This document shows, in pieces, positions 1 to 7,864 of a DNA stretch of 10,918 bases. The stretch covers positions 1-10,918 of the forward strand of contig JAUWKC010000021.1 in the NCBI GenBank assembly GCA_030607345.1, written 5' to 3'. The number at the start of each line of letters is the position of its first letter. Position 1 is the first letter of the stretch. The notes beneath the pieces are model-generated. The model was not told the origin of the DNA, made no database searches, and saw only the letters and a program-made list of their open reading frames with translations. The position numbers were made by a program, and so were the translations under genes. This stretch comes from Planctomycetota bacterium. GTDB lineage: Bacteria > Planctomycetota > Phycisphaerae > Sedimentisphaerales > SG8-4.

Positions 1-2174
1 GCGCCCTGGTTCAGGTTGACTCCTCCCGGCATAAGAGCGTCAAAACAGCCTTTGGTTCTGAGGTCGTAGACCGGAACGTGAAGGTCATTCTCGCCGAGGA
101 ACCAGTCGAAGGCCTTTCTTTGCAGTGTCATAAAACTCTGTTGCTTCGTTGCGTCGTAGGCGGCCCTCAGCATCATCACCGTACCGGCAGCTTCTATCGG
201 CTGCTGGTCAAACGCTGCCTTGCTGCCGCCTCGTTCATACCAGCCGTTGCAGCCTACAAAGCTGAAATGTTCCCCGTCGAAGGTTTTTTCCAGCAGAAAC
301 TCGCAGCTTTTCTTTGCCACCGCAAGGTACTCATCATTCGCCGAAGTCAATCCCGCGACAAACAAGGCATGCGGCAGAACTGCGTTGTCGTAGGTTAGTG
401 CATCCTGAAACCACGGCCAATCGTCGAAGCTGTTCAGATTGTATTGATTTATCAGGCCGTTCGCGGCGATTTCCAACCGGCGTTTAATATCGCTGGCGCC
501 CGGGAACTGCTTCAAATACTCATTCATCCCAAGTATCGAATAAGCCATTCCCCTGGGAAATTGTTTCTCGGTATGCTCGACCGATTTGTCGAAACAGTCT
601 TTTATGACCGACAGATAAGACGGTGATGGCGGCTTGGCCATTACGGTCCCCAGGGCCCAGAGGAACCTGCCGAGAGCGTCATTTACAGATTCATTTGGAA
701 TCCAGGTCCTGTCGAATTTCATAGAGTTTTTGACCGTGCCGTTCTTATCCTGTGCATGCAGCGTGAATGACAGATACCTATCGAGAAGCTGTAGTGCCTC
801 CGGCCCGGGATAGTGTGTGAAATACCGCGCCATTGCGATGACAGCCCTGGCGTTGTCGTCGGTGGTGTAGCCGTGTTCTCGCCGTGGTATAGTGTACTTG
901 GCGTGCTGAAACAAACCGGTATCGTCTGTCAGCCTTTTCAGATGCGTCAGCGATGGCTCCGGCACCTCAATACTCGATATAGTTTCGGCCGGCGATGGCG
1001 TCATTCTGCCCGCTATAATTGCCGGCAGCCGTTTCTCGCTGAATAGTTTCCAATACCGCTGCCCCATTTTGGGCCAGGTCCTTGACCTGCCGTAATCGTA
1101 GGCCCGTCTTCGCAGCGAATAGAAGAGCGAATCATCCTCAAGTATCTCGACTATGGCTTTGCCCAAGGCCGCCGGGTCATTGAACGGAACCAGTTTGCCG
1201 CGCCCATCGGCCAAAAGCTCCGTTGCGGCCCAATAGGGTGTCGAGACCACTGCCTTGCCGGTACCAACCGCGAAGGAAAGCGTTCCGCTGGTCAGTTGTT
1301 CTCTGTTAAGGTATGGAGTGACGTAAATATCAGCGGCACACAAGAAGTTGTGAAGTTCCTCTTCCTTCACGAAACGGTTATGAAACATGACATTTTCCTG
1401 CAGGCCAAGCTCGTTCACTATCCTTTGAAGTCTGAGTCTGTAGGACTCGCCCTCATGTTTCAACACGGCCGGGTGCGTCATACCCAGAACGGTATAGAGG
1501 ACGGACGGCTCGGTCTTGATTATCGCGGGCATCGCTTTGAGCATAACCTCTATGCCCTTGTTGTTGCTCAGGAGTCCGAACGTCAGGATTGTTTTCCTGT
1601 CTTCGACGCCGAACTTGTGCTTGTAGTAATTGCTGTCAACGAAAGGAAGGTCCGGTATGCCGTGCGGAATAAGCACCACCTTTGATTCCGGGACACCGTA
1701 GATGTTCTGCAGCATATCGACGCCGCGTTCGTTCATCGTTACGACCTTATACGAAGCGTCGCAGACCTCAACCAACGAGTCTTTGTAGGGAACGCTCGGC
1801 TCATCAAGAACCGTATGCAGGGTTGTTATGACAGGGGCTTTCAGTTTATTCAGCAGAAGACTCAGATATGAGCCGGCCTCACCGCCGAACAGGCCGAACT
1901 CATGCTGAACGCAGACCAGGTCCACGTTACTGAAATTCAGATAATCAGCGGCACAAACATAATCGCTCTTGACGTTCTGGCGAATCTCGAATTTGACCGG
2001 CTCGGAGTATTTGAGAGCATTGTCTGCCCGCATCGCGACAACCAAGGGTTCAAATTGACTTTTGGCGGTGGAGGCAATGCTCTCGATAAGGTCCGAAGTG
2101 TAAGTGGCGATACCACATTTTCGAGGAGTGAAACTACAGATGAACGCTACTTCTTTCGGAGAGCCTTTCGCCAT
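1..2174 (-). CDS. GT4 glycosyltransferase with C-terminal (alpha/alpha)6-type domain, 3' end cut by window edge
   Basis: I translated this reading frame by hand; it stays open for 724 codons from the ATG (complement of 2172-2174) to the left edge, so the C terminus is missing. Residues 1 to about 380 form a GT-B, family 4 glycosyltransferase: CGIATYT at 20-26, QHEFG at 90-94, IPHG at 169-172, and a donor-side FGLLSNNKG at 199-207. The segment at 293-315 (TSGTLSFAVGTGKAVVSTPYW) sits where GT4 enzymes usually carry E-x7-E; both acidic residues look replaced. From about 400 onward a second domain has GYTTDDNAR (435-443), NESVNDALGR (494-503) and WPWFQDALTYDN (586-597), resembling the six-hairpin barrels of glycan-active proteins. 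A probable role is synthesis of a cell-surface or storage glycan; sugar and acceptor are unknown. The start is supported by an AAAGGGG ribosome site about 8-9 bases upstream and the promoter at 2216-2244. I infer that only a few dozen residues are missing. Confidence 0.87.
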   Translation of the reverse strand, partial: MAKGSPKEVAFICSFTPRKCGIATYTSDLIESIASTAKSQFEPLVVAMRADNALKYSEPVKFEIRQNVKSDYVCAADYLNFSNVDLVCVQHEFGLFGGEAGSYLSLLLNKLKAPVITTLHTVLDEPSVPYKDSLVEVCDASYKVVTMNERGVDMLQNIYGVPESKVVLIPHGIPDLPFVDSNYYKHKFGVEDRKTILTFGLLSNNKGIEVMLKAMPAIIKTEPSVLYTVLGMTHPAVLKHEGESYRLRLQRIVNELGLQENVMFHNRFVKEEELHNFLCAADIYVTPYLNREQLTSGTLSFAVGTGKAVVSTPYWAATELLADGRGKLVPFNDPAALGKAIVEILEDDSLFYSLRRRAYDYGRSRTWPKMGQRYWKLFSEKRLPAIIAGRMTPSPAETISSIEVPEPSLTHLKRLTDDTGLFQHAKYTIPRREHGYTTDDNARAVIAMARYFTHYPGPEALQLLDRYLSFTLHAQDKNGTVKNSMKFDRTWIPNESVNDALGRFLWALGTVMAKPPSPSYLSVIKDCFDKSVEHTEKQFPRGMAYSILGMNEYLKQFPGASDIKRRLEIAANGLINQYNLNSFDDWPWFQDALTYDNAVLPHALFVAGLTSANDEYLAVAKKSCEFLLEKTFDGEHFSFVGCNGWYERGGSKAAFDQQPIEAAGTVMMLRAAYDATKQQSFMTLQRKAFDWFLGENDLHVPVYDLRTKGCFDALMPGGVNLNQG

Positions 2175-2215
2175 TTTTAACGCCCCTTTACTGGTTGCTA
2201 CCGCTTCAAACACTC

Positions 2216-2244
2216 ATTGTACGGCGGATTCTCTGTGGCGTCAA
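2216..2244 (-). promoter_or_regulatory. sigma70-like promoter for the leftward glycosyltransferase gene
   Basis: On the minus strand TTGACG (complement of 2239-2244) is followed after exactly 17 bases by TACAAT (complement of 2216-2221). Each hexamer is one mismatch from the sigma70 consensus. The predicted transcription start is near 2209, giving a leader of about 35 bases before the ATG at 2174. Nothing else lies between it and the gene. This is a sequence-pattern call only. Confidence 0.6.
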
Positions 2245-2386
2245 GCAAATTGACCATTAAAATCAGCTATGTAGAGACTCGTTCAGCGGAACTCTCGGTT
2301 CAGGTTGTTCAGAGGGCCTAAAAAGCTGTGATTTGCGGTCTTTCGAAAAATTTTGCCAAAAAGACGGATTTTTTTGCACTAAACGC

Positions 2387-2414
2387 TTGACAAGTGCGTA
2401 TTATACACTACTAT
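2387..2414 (+). promoter_or_regulatory. sigma70-like promoter for the rrf2-cysK-cysE-nadA-metY-nifU-nifS operon
   Basis: A perfect -35 TTGACA (2387-2392) is followed after 16 bases by TACTAT (2409-2414), a 4-of-6 match to the -10 consensus. The predicted start is near 2421, giving a leader of about 20 bases that includes GGAG at 2431-2434, 6 bases before the rrf2 ATG. No other strong promoter is visible before the downstream genes, which are too tightly spaced to hold one, so this probably drives the whole run. The stretch upstream (2281-2380) is AT-rich in its second half and carries three copies of GTTCAG (2281, 2298, 2307) of unknown meaning. Confidence 0.6.
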
Positions 2415-2422
2415 TGCAATAG
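2411..2422. promoter_or_regulatory. candidate operator: perfect 12-base palindrome over the -10/start region
   Basis: CTATTGCAATAG is a perfect inverted repeat with no spacer. It overlaps the proposed -10 hexamer and the predicted transcription start of the operon that begins with the Rrf2-family gene. Rrf2 proteins are dimers that bind palindromic DNA and often repress their own operon, so this position suits an autoregulatory site. I do not recognise the motif as a named IscR, NsrR, CymR or RirA box. The assignment to this regulator is inference. Confidence 0.45.
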
Positions 2423-2440
2423 GAATAATAGGAGACAAGT

Positions 2441-2881
2441 ATGAAACTGTCGACCCGGACCAGGTATGGCACAAGAGCTATAATTGAGCTTGCTCTTAGC
2501 CACGGAAAAGGCCCTTTGCAGACGAAACTGATAGCGCAGCGCCAGCAGATTTCAGCAAAATACCTCGAACAGGTAATGGCAATGCTGAAATCAGCGGGTT
2601 TTGTCAGAAGTGTACGAGGCGCAAAAGGTGGTTATGTCCTTGCTAAAGCGCCAAACCATATTAGACTTGGTGATGTTTTCGCAGCCCTCGAGGGGCCGCT
2701 GGTGACTGTCGAGTGCCTCGAAAACGAAGATTACTGTTCGCGGACGGCTGTTTGTTTGGCGAGAGACCTCTGGGCTCAGGTTCAGCAAGCTATTGATTCT
2801 GTCCTGGAATCTGTAACCGTGCAGGACTTGCTCGAAAAGGCCAGGGATGAAAAAGTTAAAACTGCTGATTACCAAATATAA
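2441..2881 (+). CDS. Rrf2-family (IscR-like) transcriptional regulator, probable Fe-S sensor
   Basis: The 146-residue protein has the Rrf2 family's usual length and layout. It starts with MKLSTRTRYGTRAIIEL, has a winged helix-turn-helix over residues 1-65 with the recognition-helix motif ISAKYLEQV (37-45), then the wing motif RGAKGGY (59-65). A helical dimerisation region follows with three cysteines at 92, 99 and 105. E. coli IscR binds a [2Fe-2S] cluster through three cysteines in nearly the same place (spacing 5+5; here 6+5), so this is probably a cluster-binding regulator and not the cysteine-free CymR type. It is the first gene of the sulfur/Fe-S operon, 16 bases before cysK, with GGAG 6 bases before the ATG. 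It probably represses or tunes its own operon through the palindrome at 2411-2422; the direction of control cannot be read from sequence. Confidence 0.9.
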   Translation: MKLSTRTRYGTRAIIELALSHGKGPLQTKLIAQRQQISAKYLEQVMAMLKSAGFVRSVRGAKGGYVLAKAPNHIRLGDVFAALEGPLVTVECLENEDYCSRTAVCLARDLWAQVQQAIDSVLESVTVQDLLEKARDEKVKTADYQI

Positions 2882-2897
2882 ATGAGGTAGAAATATC

Positions 2898-3821
2898 ATG
2901 AGTGCTATATTTGAAACCGTAACAGACTCGGTTGGGTACACACCTCTGGTGCAAATCAACAAACTCGGCTCAAGCAAAGCAACAATTCTGGCCAAGCTTG
3001 AGTCAAGGAATCCCTGCGGCAGCGTTAAAGACAGAATCGCTTTGTCAATGATTGAGGCCGGCGAAAAGCAGGGTTCTATCAGGCCCGATACATTGATAAT
3101 AGAGCCGACAAGCGGTAATACCGGTATCGGACTTGCCTTCGTCTGTGCCGCAAAAGGATACAGCCTGGTCCTTACAATGCCCGAGTCGATGAGCATCGAA
3201 AGACGCAAGCTGCTCCGGCTCTTTGGAGCAGAGGTCGTCCTGACTCCTGCTGAGCGCGGCATGGCTGGGGCTATCGAGAAGGCCGAAGAACTTGTGGAAA
3301 AAGAAACGAATTCCTTTATGCCGCAGCAGTTCAAAAACCCTGCCAATCCACAGATACACAGGGAGACAACCGCCAACGAGATTTGGAACGACACGGACGG
3401 CAAGGTGGATATTCTCGTCGCCGGCGTCGGGACCGGTGGAACCATTACCGGCTGCGGAGAGGCGTTGAAAGAAAAGAACAAGAACATCAAGGTTATAGCC
3501 GTTGAGCCGAAGGACTCGCCCGTCCTTTCGGGCGGCAAAGCCGGGCCACACAAGATACAGGGTATCGGTGCAGGCTTCGTCCCGGATGTCCTCAATGTTG
3601 ATGTAATTGACGAGATTATCCAGGTTTCGAACAACGACGCAATAGAAACTGCCGGACAATTGGCAGCCAGGGAGGGAATCCTCGCAGGTATCAGCGCCGG
3701 CGCCAACGTCTGGGCCGCGTGCCAGGTCTCGCAGCGAGCCGATTCGGAAGGAAAAATAATTGTTACTATCGTGCCGGATACCGGTGAAAGGTACGTCTCG
3801 ACCGAGATGTTTGACCGGTAA
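2898..3821 (+). CDS. cysK: cysteine synthase (O-acetylserine sulfhydrylase), PLP fold type II
   Basis: The enzyme makes L-cysteine and acetate from O-acetyl-L-serine and sulfide in the cytoplasm. The 307 residues match the usual CysK length. Visible motifs are GYTPLV near the N terminus, SVKDR with the PLP-binding Lys44, the substrate loop TSGNTG (71-76), the phosphate-binding GTGGT (178-182) and the C-terminal PDTGERY. The motif before the lysine reads NPCGSVKDR, where Ala or Gly is common in place of Cys40. GAGG lies 10 bases before the ATG, and the gene follows rrf2 by 16 bases. With cysE directly downstream it completes the two-step serine-to-cysteine route that feeds the NifS desulfurase in the same operon. 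Cystathionine beta-synthase-like enzymes share the fold, but length and motifs favour CysK. Confidence 0.95.
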   Translation: MSAIFETVTDSVGYTPLVQINKLGSSKATILAKLESRNPCGSVKDRIALSMIEAGEKQGSIRPDTLIIEPTSGNTGIGLAFVCAAKGYSLVLTMPESMSIERRKLLRLFGAEVVLTPAERGMAGAIEKAEELVEKETNSFMPQQFKNPANPQIHRETTANEIWNDTDGKVDILVAGVGTGGTITGCGEALKEKNKNIKVIAVEPKDSPVLSGGKAGPHKIQGIGAGFVPDVLNVDVIDEIIQVSNNDAIETAGQLAAREGILAGISAGANVWAACQVSQRADSEGKIIVTIVPDTGERYVSTEMFDR

Positions 3822-3848
3822 ACGTCAGCTTTGTGAGAGGACTTTGCG

Positions 3849-4775
3849 ATGCAGGAAAGCAGGTCAATCGGCAGAGAGGTTGAAAACCTCGTTGGTGAAA
3901 TCGCCGGAACGTATCAGGACGACTCCGGGATAAACCTGATAGATGCGGCCAATTTGCCGGTGCGTGATAGAATCCTTGAGATTCTTGAGTTGCTTACGGA
4001 GCTGTTGTTTCCAGGCTACACAGGCAAGAGAAGGGTCACGAGAGCGAACCTGAACTTCGTTGTCATCGACATTCTCTATCATGTATACACGGAGCTTTCG
4101 GAGCAAATTGAGCTGGCTTACGTGTATCGATGCAGAATGGAAGATTGCGATACCGGCGGCTGCCGAAAAATGGCAGAACAGGCTACCCAGCATTTATTGA
4201 AGCAACTGCCGAAGGTCAGAGAGCTGCTCAAAGGCGATGTCGCAGCAGCTTATGACGGCGACCCCGCCGCAAAATCCTACGAGGAGATTGTCATAAGCTA
4301 TCCCTGCATCACAGCAATTGCAACCTATCGCATCGCCCACGAGCTGTACCTGAAAGAGGTGCCGTTGGTTCCGCGAATAATGACCGAGTGCGCACATGCA
4401 AAGACCGGTATCGACATACACCCCGGGGCAAGGATAGGCAAGAGCTTCTTTATCGACCACGGCACCGGCGTTGTCATAGGCGAAACCACAATCATCGGGG
4501 ACAACGTCAAGATTTATCAGGGCGCTACCCTGGGAGCCCTGAGCTTTCCCAAGGACGAAAGAGGAAGAATAATAAAGGGCGGCAAGAGGCACCCGACAAT
4601 CGAGGACAATGTTACCATTTACGCCGAGGCAACAATACTGGGCAACGTGGTCATCGGAAAAGGCGCGGTGATAGGCGGAAACGTCTGGATAAAGGAGTCC
4701 GTACCGCCCGGAGTTACCGTTACTACAGCACATGCAGATTTGGTTTATAAGAGAAATGAAACGAGCACTACTTGA
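3849..4775 (+). CDS. cysE: serine O-acetyltransferase, long EpsC-like form
   Basis: It acetylates L-serine with acetyl-CoA to O-acetylserine, the committed step of cysteine synthesis. The 308-residue protein has an extended helical N-terminal region (about 1-175) and a C-terminal left-handed beta-helix of hexapeptide repeats (about 180-290). The active-site pair is visible as IDIHPGA with Asp189 and IDHGTG with His204, the same 15-residue spacing as Asp143/His158 in E. coli CysE; VIGET and the GGKRHP loop follow. The N-terminal part contains Cys95, Cys100 and Cys105 at even spacing. The chain ends in NETSTT, lacking the C-terminal isoleucine that E. coli CysE inserts into CysK, so the classical CysE-CysK complex may not form. 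AGAGG lies 8 bases before the ATG; the 3' end overlaps nadA by 20 bases. Confidence 0.93.
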   Translation: MQESRSIGREVENLVGEIAGTYQDDSGINLIDAANLPVRDRILEILELLTELLFPGYTGKRRVTRANLNFVVIDILYHVYTELSEQIELAYVYRCRMEDCDTGGCRKMAEQATQHLLKQLPKVRELLKGDVAAAYDGDPAAKSYEEIVISYPCITAIATYRIAHELYLKEVPLVPRIMTECAHAKTGIDIHPGARIGKSFFIDHGTGVVIGETTIIGDNVKIYQGATLGALSFPKDERGRIIKGGKRHPTIEDNVTIYAEATILGNVVIGKGAVIGGNVWIKESVPPGVTVTTAHADLVYKRNETSTT

Positions 4776-5673
4776 AAAAATCGAAGAGCTAAAACAACAG
4801 CGTAATGCCGTGATACTTGCTCACAATTATCAGCCGGGCGAGATACAGGATATAGCTGACTTCACCGGTGATTCGCTTGGACTCAGCATCAAGGCGGCTG
4901 AGACTGACGCCGATGTCATTGTATTCTGCGGCGTCCGGTTTATGGCGGAGACTGCTGCTATCCTTTCGCCCGAAAAGACCGTGCTTTTACCGGACAAAAA
5001 GGCGGGCTGTCCCCTGGCCGATATGATAACCGCAAAGCAGTTGGCGGAACTCAAACAAAAGCATCCTAATGCTTTAGCGGTCTGCTACGTAAACAGCTCC
5101 GCCGAAGTCAAGGCCGAGAGCGACTACTGCTGCACCAGCGCTAATGCCGTGGAAGTAGTAAACTCTCTGCCTCAGGACAGACAAGTCATTTTCGTGCCGG
5201 ACCGACATCTTGGCCGGTTTGCTGCCGAAAGAACAGGCAGAGACCTCATTCTATGGCCCGGCTATTGCGCAACGCACGTTCTAATCTCCGAACACGACAT
5301 CCTCAGCGTAAAAGAAAAATATCCGGATGCGGTGGTGATGGCACATCCGGAGTGTACTGAGCCGGTAAAAGAGCTTTCAGACCAGATACTAAGCACCGGC
5401 GGAATGCTCAAATTCACCGCAACGAGCAACGCAAAAACGTTCATAATAGCCACTGAGGTCGGGATGATACACGCGCTGAAAAAGCAGAATCCACAAGCCG
5501 AGTTTATCCCTGCCAGCGAAAGGGCTGTATGCTCAGATATGAAGCGGATTACGATGGAAAAGATTCTCTGGTCACTTGAAGATATGCAGTACAGAATCGT
5601 GGTCCGGCAAAAAGTAGCGGAAAGGGCCAAAAAAGCCATCAGGAAAATGGTCGAAATTCTACCGGCTAAATAG
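4756..5673 (+). CDS. nadA: quinolinate synthase A, [4Fe-4S] enzyme of NAD biosynthesis
   Basis: NadA condenses iminoaspartate with dihydroxyacetone phosphate to quinolinate. Family motifs are ILAHNYQ near the N terminus, [10 protein letters not shown], the duplicated-domain signatures [11 protein letters not shown] and [10 protein letters not shown], and HPEC. The three cluster ligands are visible as AGCPLAD (Cys85), PGYCATH (Cys171) and AVCSDM (Cys259), at spacings close to those of Thermotoga NadA. I chose the ATG at 4756 (305 residues) over the in-frame ATG at 4732 (313 residues), because family members start just before this helix and GAGA precedes the inner ATG, while nothing resembling a ribosome site precedes the outer one. 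The 20-base overlap with cysE suggests translational coupling. NadB, which supplies iminoaspartate, is not in the window. Its presence beside nifU-nifS fits a need for cluster insertion. Confidence 0.94.
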   Translation: MKRALLEKIEELKQQRNAVILAHNYQPGEIQDIADFTGDSLGLSIKAAETDADVIVFCGVRFMAETAAILSPEKTVLLPDKKAGCPLADMITAKQLAELKQKHPNALAVCYVNSSAEVKAESDYCCTSANAVEVVNSLPQDRQVIFVPDRHLGRFAAERTGRDLILWPGYCATHVLISEHDILSVKEKYPDAVVMAHPECTEPVKELSDQILSTGGMLKFTATSNAKTFIIATEVGMIHALKKQNPQAEFIPASERAVCSDMKRITMEKILWSLEDMQYRIVVRQKVAERAKKAIRKMVEILPAK

Positions 5674-5688
5674 GGAAGGTTTTGCAAA

Positions 5689-6978
5689 ATGGAACAGGAA
5701 CAGACGTACCATCTGGATACGCTGGCAATTCATGCGGGTCAGCAGGTCGATTCCGATACACTCAGCAGGGCCGTGCCGATATATCAGACCACCAGTTACA
5801 TGTTCAAGGACACCGAGCACGCCGCGAATTTATTTGCCCTCAAAGAGTTTGGGAATATCTACACCCGGCTGATGAACCCTACAAACGACGTACTTGAAAA
5901 GAGACTGGCCGCCCTCGAGGGGGGAGTGGGCGGCCTGGCATTGAGTTCAGGCCAATCGGCGATTTATGTCAGCATCTTTAATATCTGCGGCGCCGGAGGC
6001 CATATCGTATCCTCAAACTCACTTTACGGAGGCACAGTTACGCTGTTTGGTCAAACATTCCGAAAACTCGGCATCGATGTCACCTTCGTCGCCCCGAAGC
6101 AGCCCGACAATTTTGCCCGGGCAATCAAAGATAATACTCGCCTGATTTACATTGAGAGCATCGGCAATCCCAAAAACGATATTCTGCAATACGAAAAAAT
6201 AGCTTCACTCGCCCACGATAATGGCATGCCCGTAATTTGCGATAATACTGTTACCACGCCCATATTGTTCAGGCCGTTCGAATATGGCATCGACATTGCA
6301 GTCCACAGTTGCACAAAATTCATCGGTGGTCACGGCACAAGCATTGGCGGAGCGATTGTCGACTCAGGCAAATTCGACTGGACAAACGGCAGGTACCCCG
6401 AACTCACCGAACCGGACCCAAGCTATCACGGCGTTAAGTATGTAGAAAGTTTTGGTGAACTGGCGTACATAATAAAAGCAAGAACCCAGTTTTTGCGCGA
6501 CATGGGTTCCTGTATGTCACCATTTAATGCGTTTTTGTTTTTGCAGGGGCTGGAGACATTGCACCTGCGTATGCCCAGGCACTGCGAGAACGCACTGAAA
6601 CTGGCACAGTGGCTCGAAAAACAGCCGCAAGTTACCTGGGTCAATTACCCCGGACTCGAATCGCATCCGGATTACGATTTGGCAAGAAAATATCTGCCGA
6701 AAGGACAAGGGGCGATTCTGGGATTCGGTATCAAAGGCGGCAAGCCGGCCGGCATCAAGTTCATAAACAATGTTAAATTAGCCAGTCACCTCGCCAATAT
6801 CGGCGACAGCAAAACGCTTGTAATTCACCCGGCCGGCACGACACATCAGCAGTTGACCGAGGCCGAACAGCTCGCCGCCGGCGTCACACCGGACTATGTA
6901 CGCGTTTCGGTGGGGACAGAGCATATTGATGATATAATAACCGACTTCGAACATGCGTTGAAAGTCAGTCAGGGATAG
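5689..6978 (+). CDS. metY: O-acetylhomoserine/O-acetylserine sulfhydrylase, Cys/Met-metabolism PLP enzyme (MetY-like)
   Basis: The 429-residue protein belongs to the cystathionine gamma-synthase family (PLP fold type I) and has the length typical of MetY, longer than MetB or MetC (about 380-400). Motifs are TLAIHAGQ near the N terminus, YTRLMNPT with Tyr58 and Arg60 that reach the neighbouring subunit's PLP phosphate, SSGQSA (86-91), ICDNT with Asp185 facing the pyridine nitrogen, [11 protein letters not shown] with the PLP lysine Lys210, and the C-terminal [12 protein letters not shown]. MetY enzymes react sulfide with O-acetylhomoserine to give homocysteine; some also use O-acetylserine. 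No homoserine acetyltransferase (metX) is present, whereas cysE is two genes upstream, so use of O-acetylserine is possible. GGAAGG precedes the ATG, 15 bases after nadA. Substrate choice cannot be settled from sequence. Confidence 0.88.
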   Translation: MEQEQTYHLDTLAIHAGQQVDSDTLSRAVPIYQTTSYMFKDTEHAANLFALKEFGNIYTRLMNPTNDVLEKRLAALEGGVGGLALSSGQSAIYVSIFNICGAGGHIVSSNSLYGGTVTLFGQTFRKLGIDVTFVAPKQPDNFARAIKDNTRLIYIESIGNPKNDILQYEKIASLAHDNGMPVICDNTVTTPILFRPFEYGIDIAVHSCTKFIGGHGTSIGGAIVDSGKFDWTNGRYPELTEPDPSYHGVKYVESFGELAYIIKARTQFLRDMGSCMSPFNAFLFLQGLETLHLRMPRHCENALKLAQWLEKQPQVTWVNYPGLESHPDYDLARKYLPKGQGAILGFGIKGGKPAGIKFINNVKLASHLANIGDSKTLVIHPAGTTHQQLTEAEQLAAGVTPDYVRVSVGTEHIDDIITDFEHALKVSQG

Positions 6979-6982
6979 GGAT

Positions 6983-7861
6983 ATGTGGGAATATACGGAA
7001 AAACTCAAGGAGCACTTTTTCAACCCGCGCAACGTCGGGGAAATCGAGAACCCGGACGGCATCGGCGAGGTCGGCTCGTTAGCCTGCGGCGACGCCCTGA
7101 AGCTCACTTTCAAACTCGATGAGAACGGCAGAATCAAGGATGCAAGGTTCAAGACCTTCGGCTGCGCAAGCGCCATTGCCACATCTTCGGTATTGACCGA
7201 GATGATAAAGGGCAAAACAATAGACGAAGCCGGCGAACTAACCAACAAGGACATCGCCGACTACCTTGGGGGGCTGCCGGAGCAGAAGATGCACTGCTCG
7301 GTTATGGGTAGAGAGGCGCTTGAGGCGGCAATTGAAAACTACCGAACCGGCGGCAAAAAAAAGCGTGAGCTCGAAGGCAAGGTCGTCTGCATCTGCTTCG
7401 GCGTGACCGAAAAAGAAATCGAGAGGGTAATAACCGAAAACGACCTCACAACCGTCGAACAAGTAACAAACTACTGCAAAGCCGGCGGCGGCTGCGGCGG
7501 CTGCAAAGGAGAAATCGCAAAGATAATAGAAAAAGTGCGGGGCCGGAAGCAAAAGAACAAACCCGAAGCACTCCCCCGAAAAGGCCGCAAACTGACCAAT
7601 ATCCAGAAAATGCAATTAATTCAGCAGACAATCAACGAGCAAATCAGGCCTGCACTTCGGGCGCACGGAGGCGATATTGAACTGACAGATGTTGAAGGAA
7701 ATAAAGTTATCGTTGCGTTCAGAGGTATGTGTGCCCAATGTATGCTGGCTGAGTACACAATGAAAGACGTGGTCGAGGCAAAACTAAGAGAATTTGTCGC
7801 CGACGAGCTCTACGTGGCCGAAGACAAGGACTCGATACAGCCCCACAATCACAGAGGTTAA
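6983..7861 (+). CDS. nifU: NifU, three-domain Fe-S cluster assembly scaffold
   Basis: The 292-residue protein shows all three NifU domains. Residues 1-125 are IscU-like, with scaffold ligands Cys35, Asp37, Cys61 and Cys105. Residues 134-185 are a BFD-like domain that holds a permanent [2Fe-2S] cluster, with Cys136 and Cys138 (CIC) and Cys171 and Cys174 (CGGC). Residues 205-285 are a C-terminal Nfu domain whose CAQC (Cys250, Cys253) can bind a transient [4Fe-4S] cluster; it contains LRAHGGDIEL. A Lys/Arg-rich linker (about 186-203) joins the last two. The protein receives sulfur from NifS, encoded 3 bases downstream, and transfers clusters to apo-proteins. No nitrogenase gene is visible, so it probably serves general Fe-S assembly, as in Helicobacter. 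An AGGGATAGGG stretch overlaps the metY stop and can serve as ribosome site. Confidence 0.95.
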   Translation: MWEYTEKLKEHFFNPRNVGEIENPDGIGEVGSLACGDALKLTFKLDENGRIKDARFKTFGCASAIATSSVLTEMIKGKTIDEAGELTNKDIADYLGGLPEQKMHCSVMGREALEAAIENYRTGGKKKRELEGKVVCICFGVTEKEIERVITENDLTTVEQVTNYCKAGGGCGGCKGEIAKIIEKVRGRKQKNKPEALPRKGRKLTNIQKMQLIQQTINEQIRPALRAHGGDIELTDVEGNKVIVAFRGMCAQCMLAEYTMKDVVEAKLREFVADELYVAEDKDSIQPHNHRG

Positions 7862-7864
7862 AAA

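Noticed and set aside
78..2180. Several plus-strand open frames of 60-129 residues
   Set aside because: They are all antisense to the continuous 724-codon glycosyltransferase frame, which has strong family motifs.
2338..2376. Inverted repeat GTCTTT/AAAGAC followed by a T-run, resembling a Rho-independent terminator on the plus strand
   Set aside because: The stem is only 6 pairs and AT-rich, no plus-strand gene precedes it in the window, and the operon promoter lies downstream of it.
2591..3706. Long 371-residue open frame on the minus strand opposite rrf2 and cysK
   Set aside because: It lies antisense to two clearly recognised genes. Its translation is Ser/Leu/Pro-rich with no recognisable motif, as expected for a shadow frame.
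5674..5688. Riboswitch (SAM or T-box) before the MetY-like gene
   Set aside because: Only 15 bases separate it from nadA, and the 5' leader of the whole operon is about 20 bases, so there is no room for a structured leader RNA.
7238..7631. Minus-strand frames rich in Ala/Phe opposite nifU
   Set aside because: The low-complexity runs are the complement of the Gly/Cys-rich NifU segment (GGGCGGC) and are not a gene.
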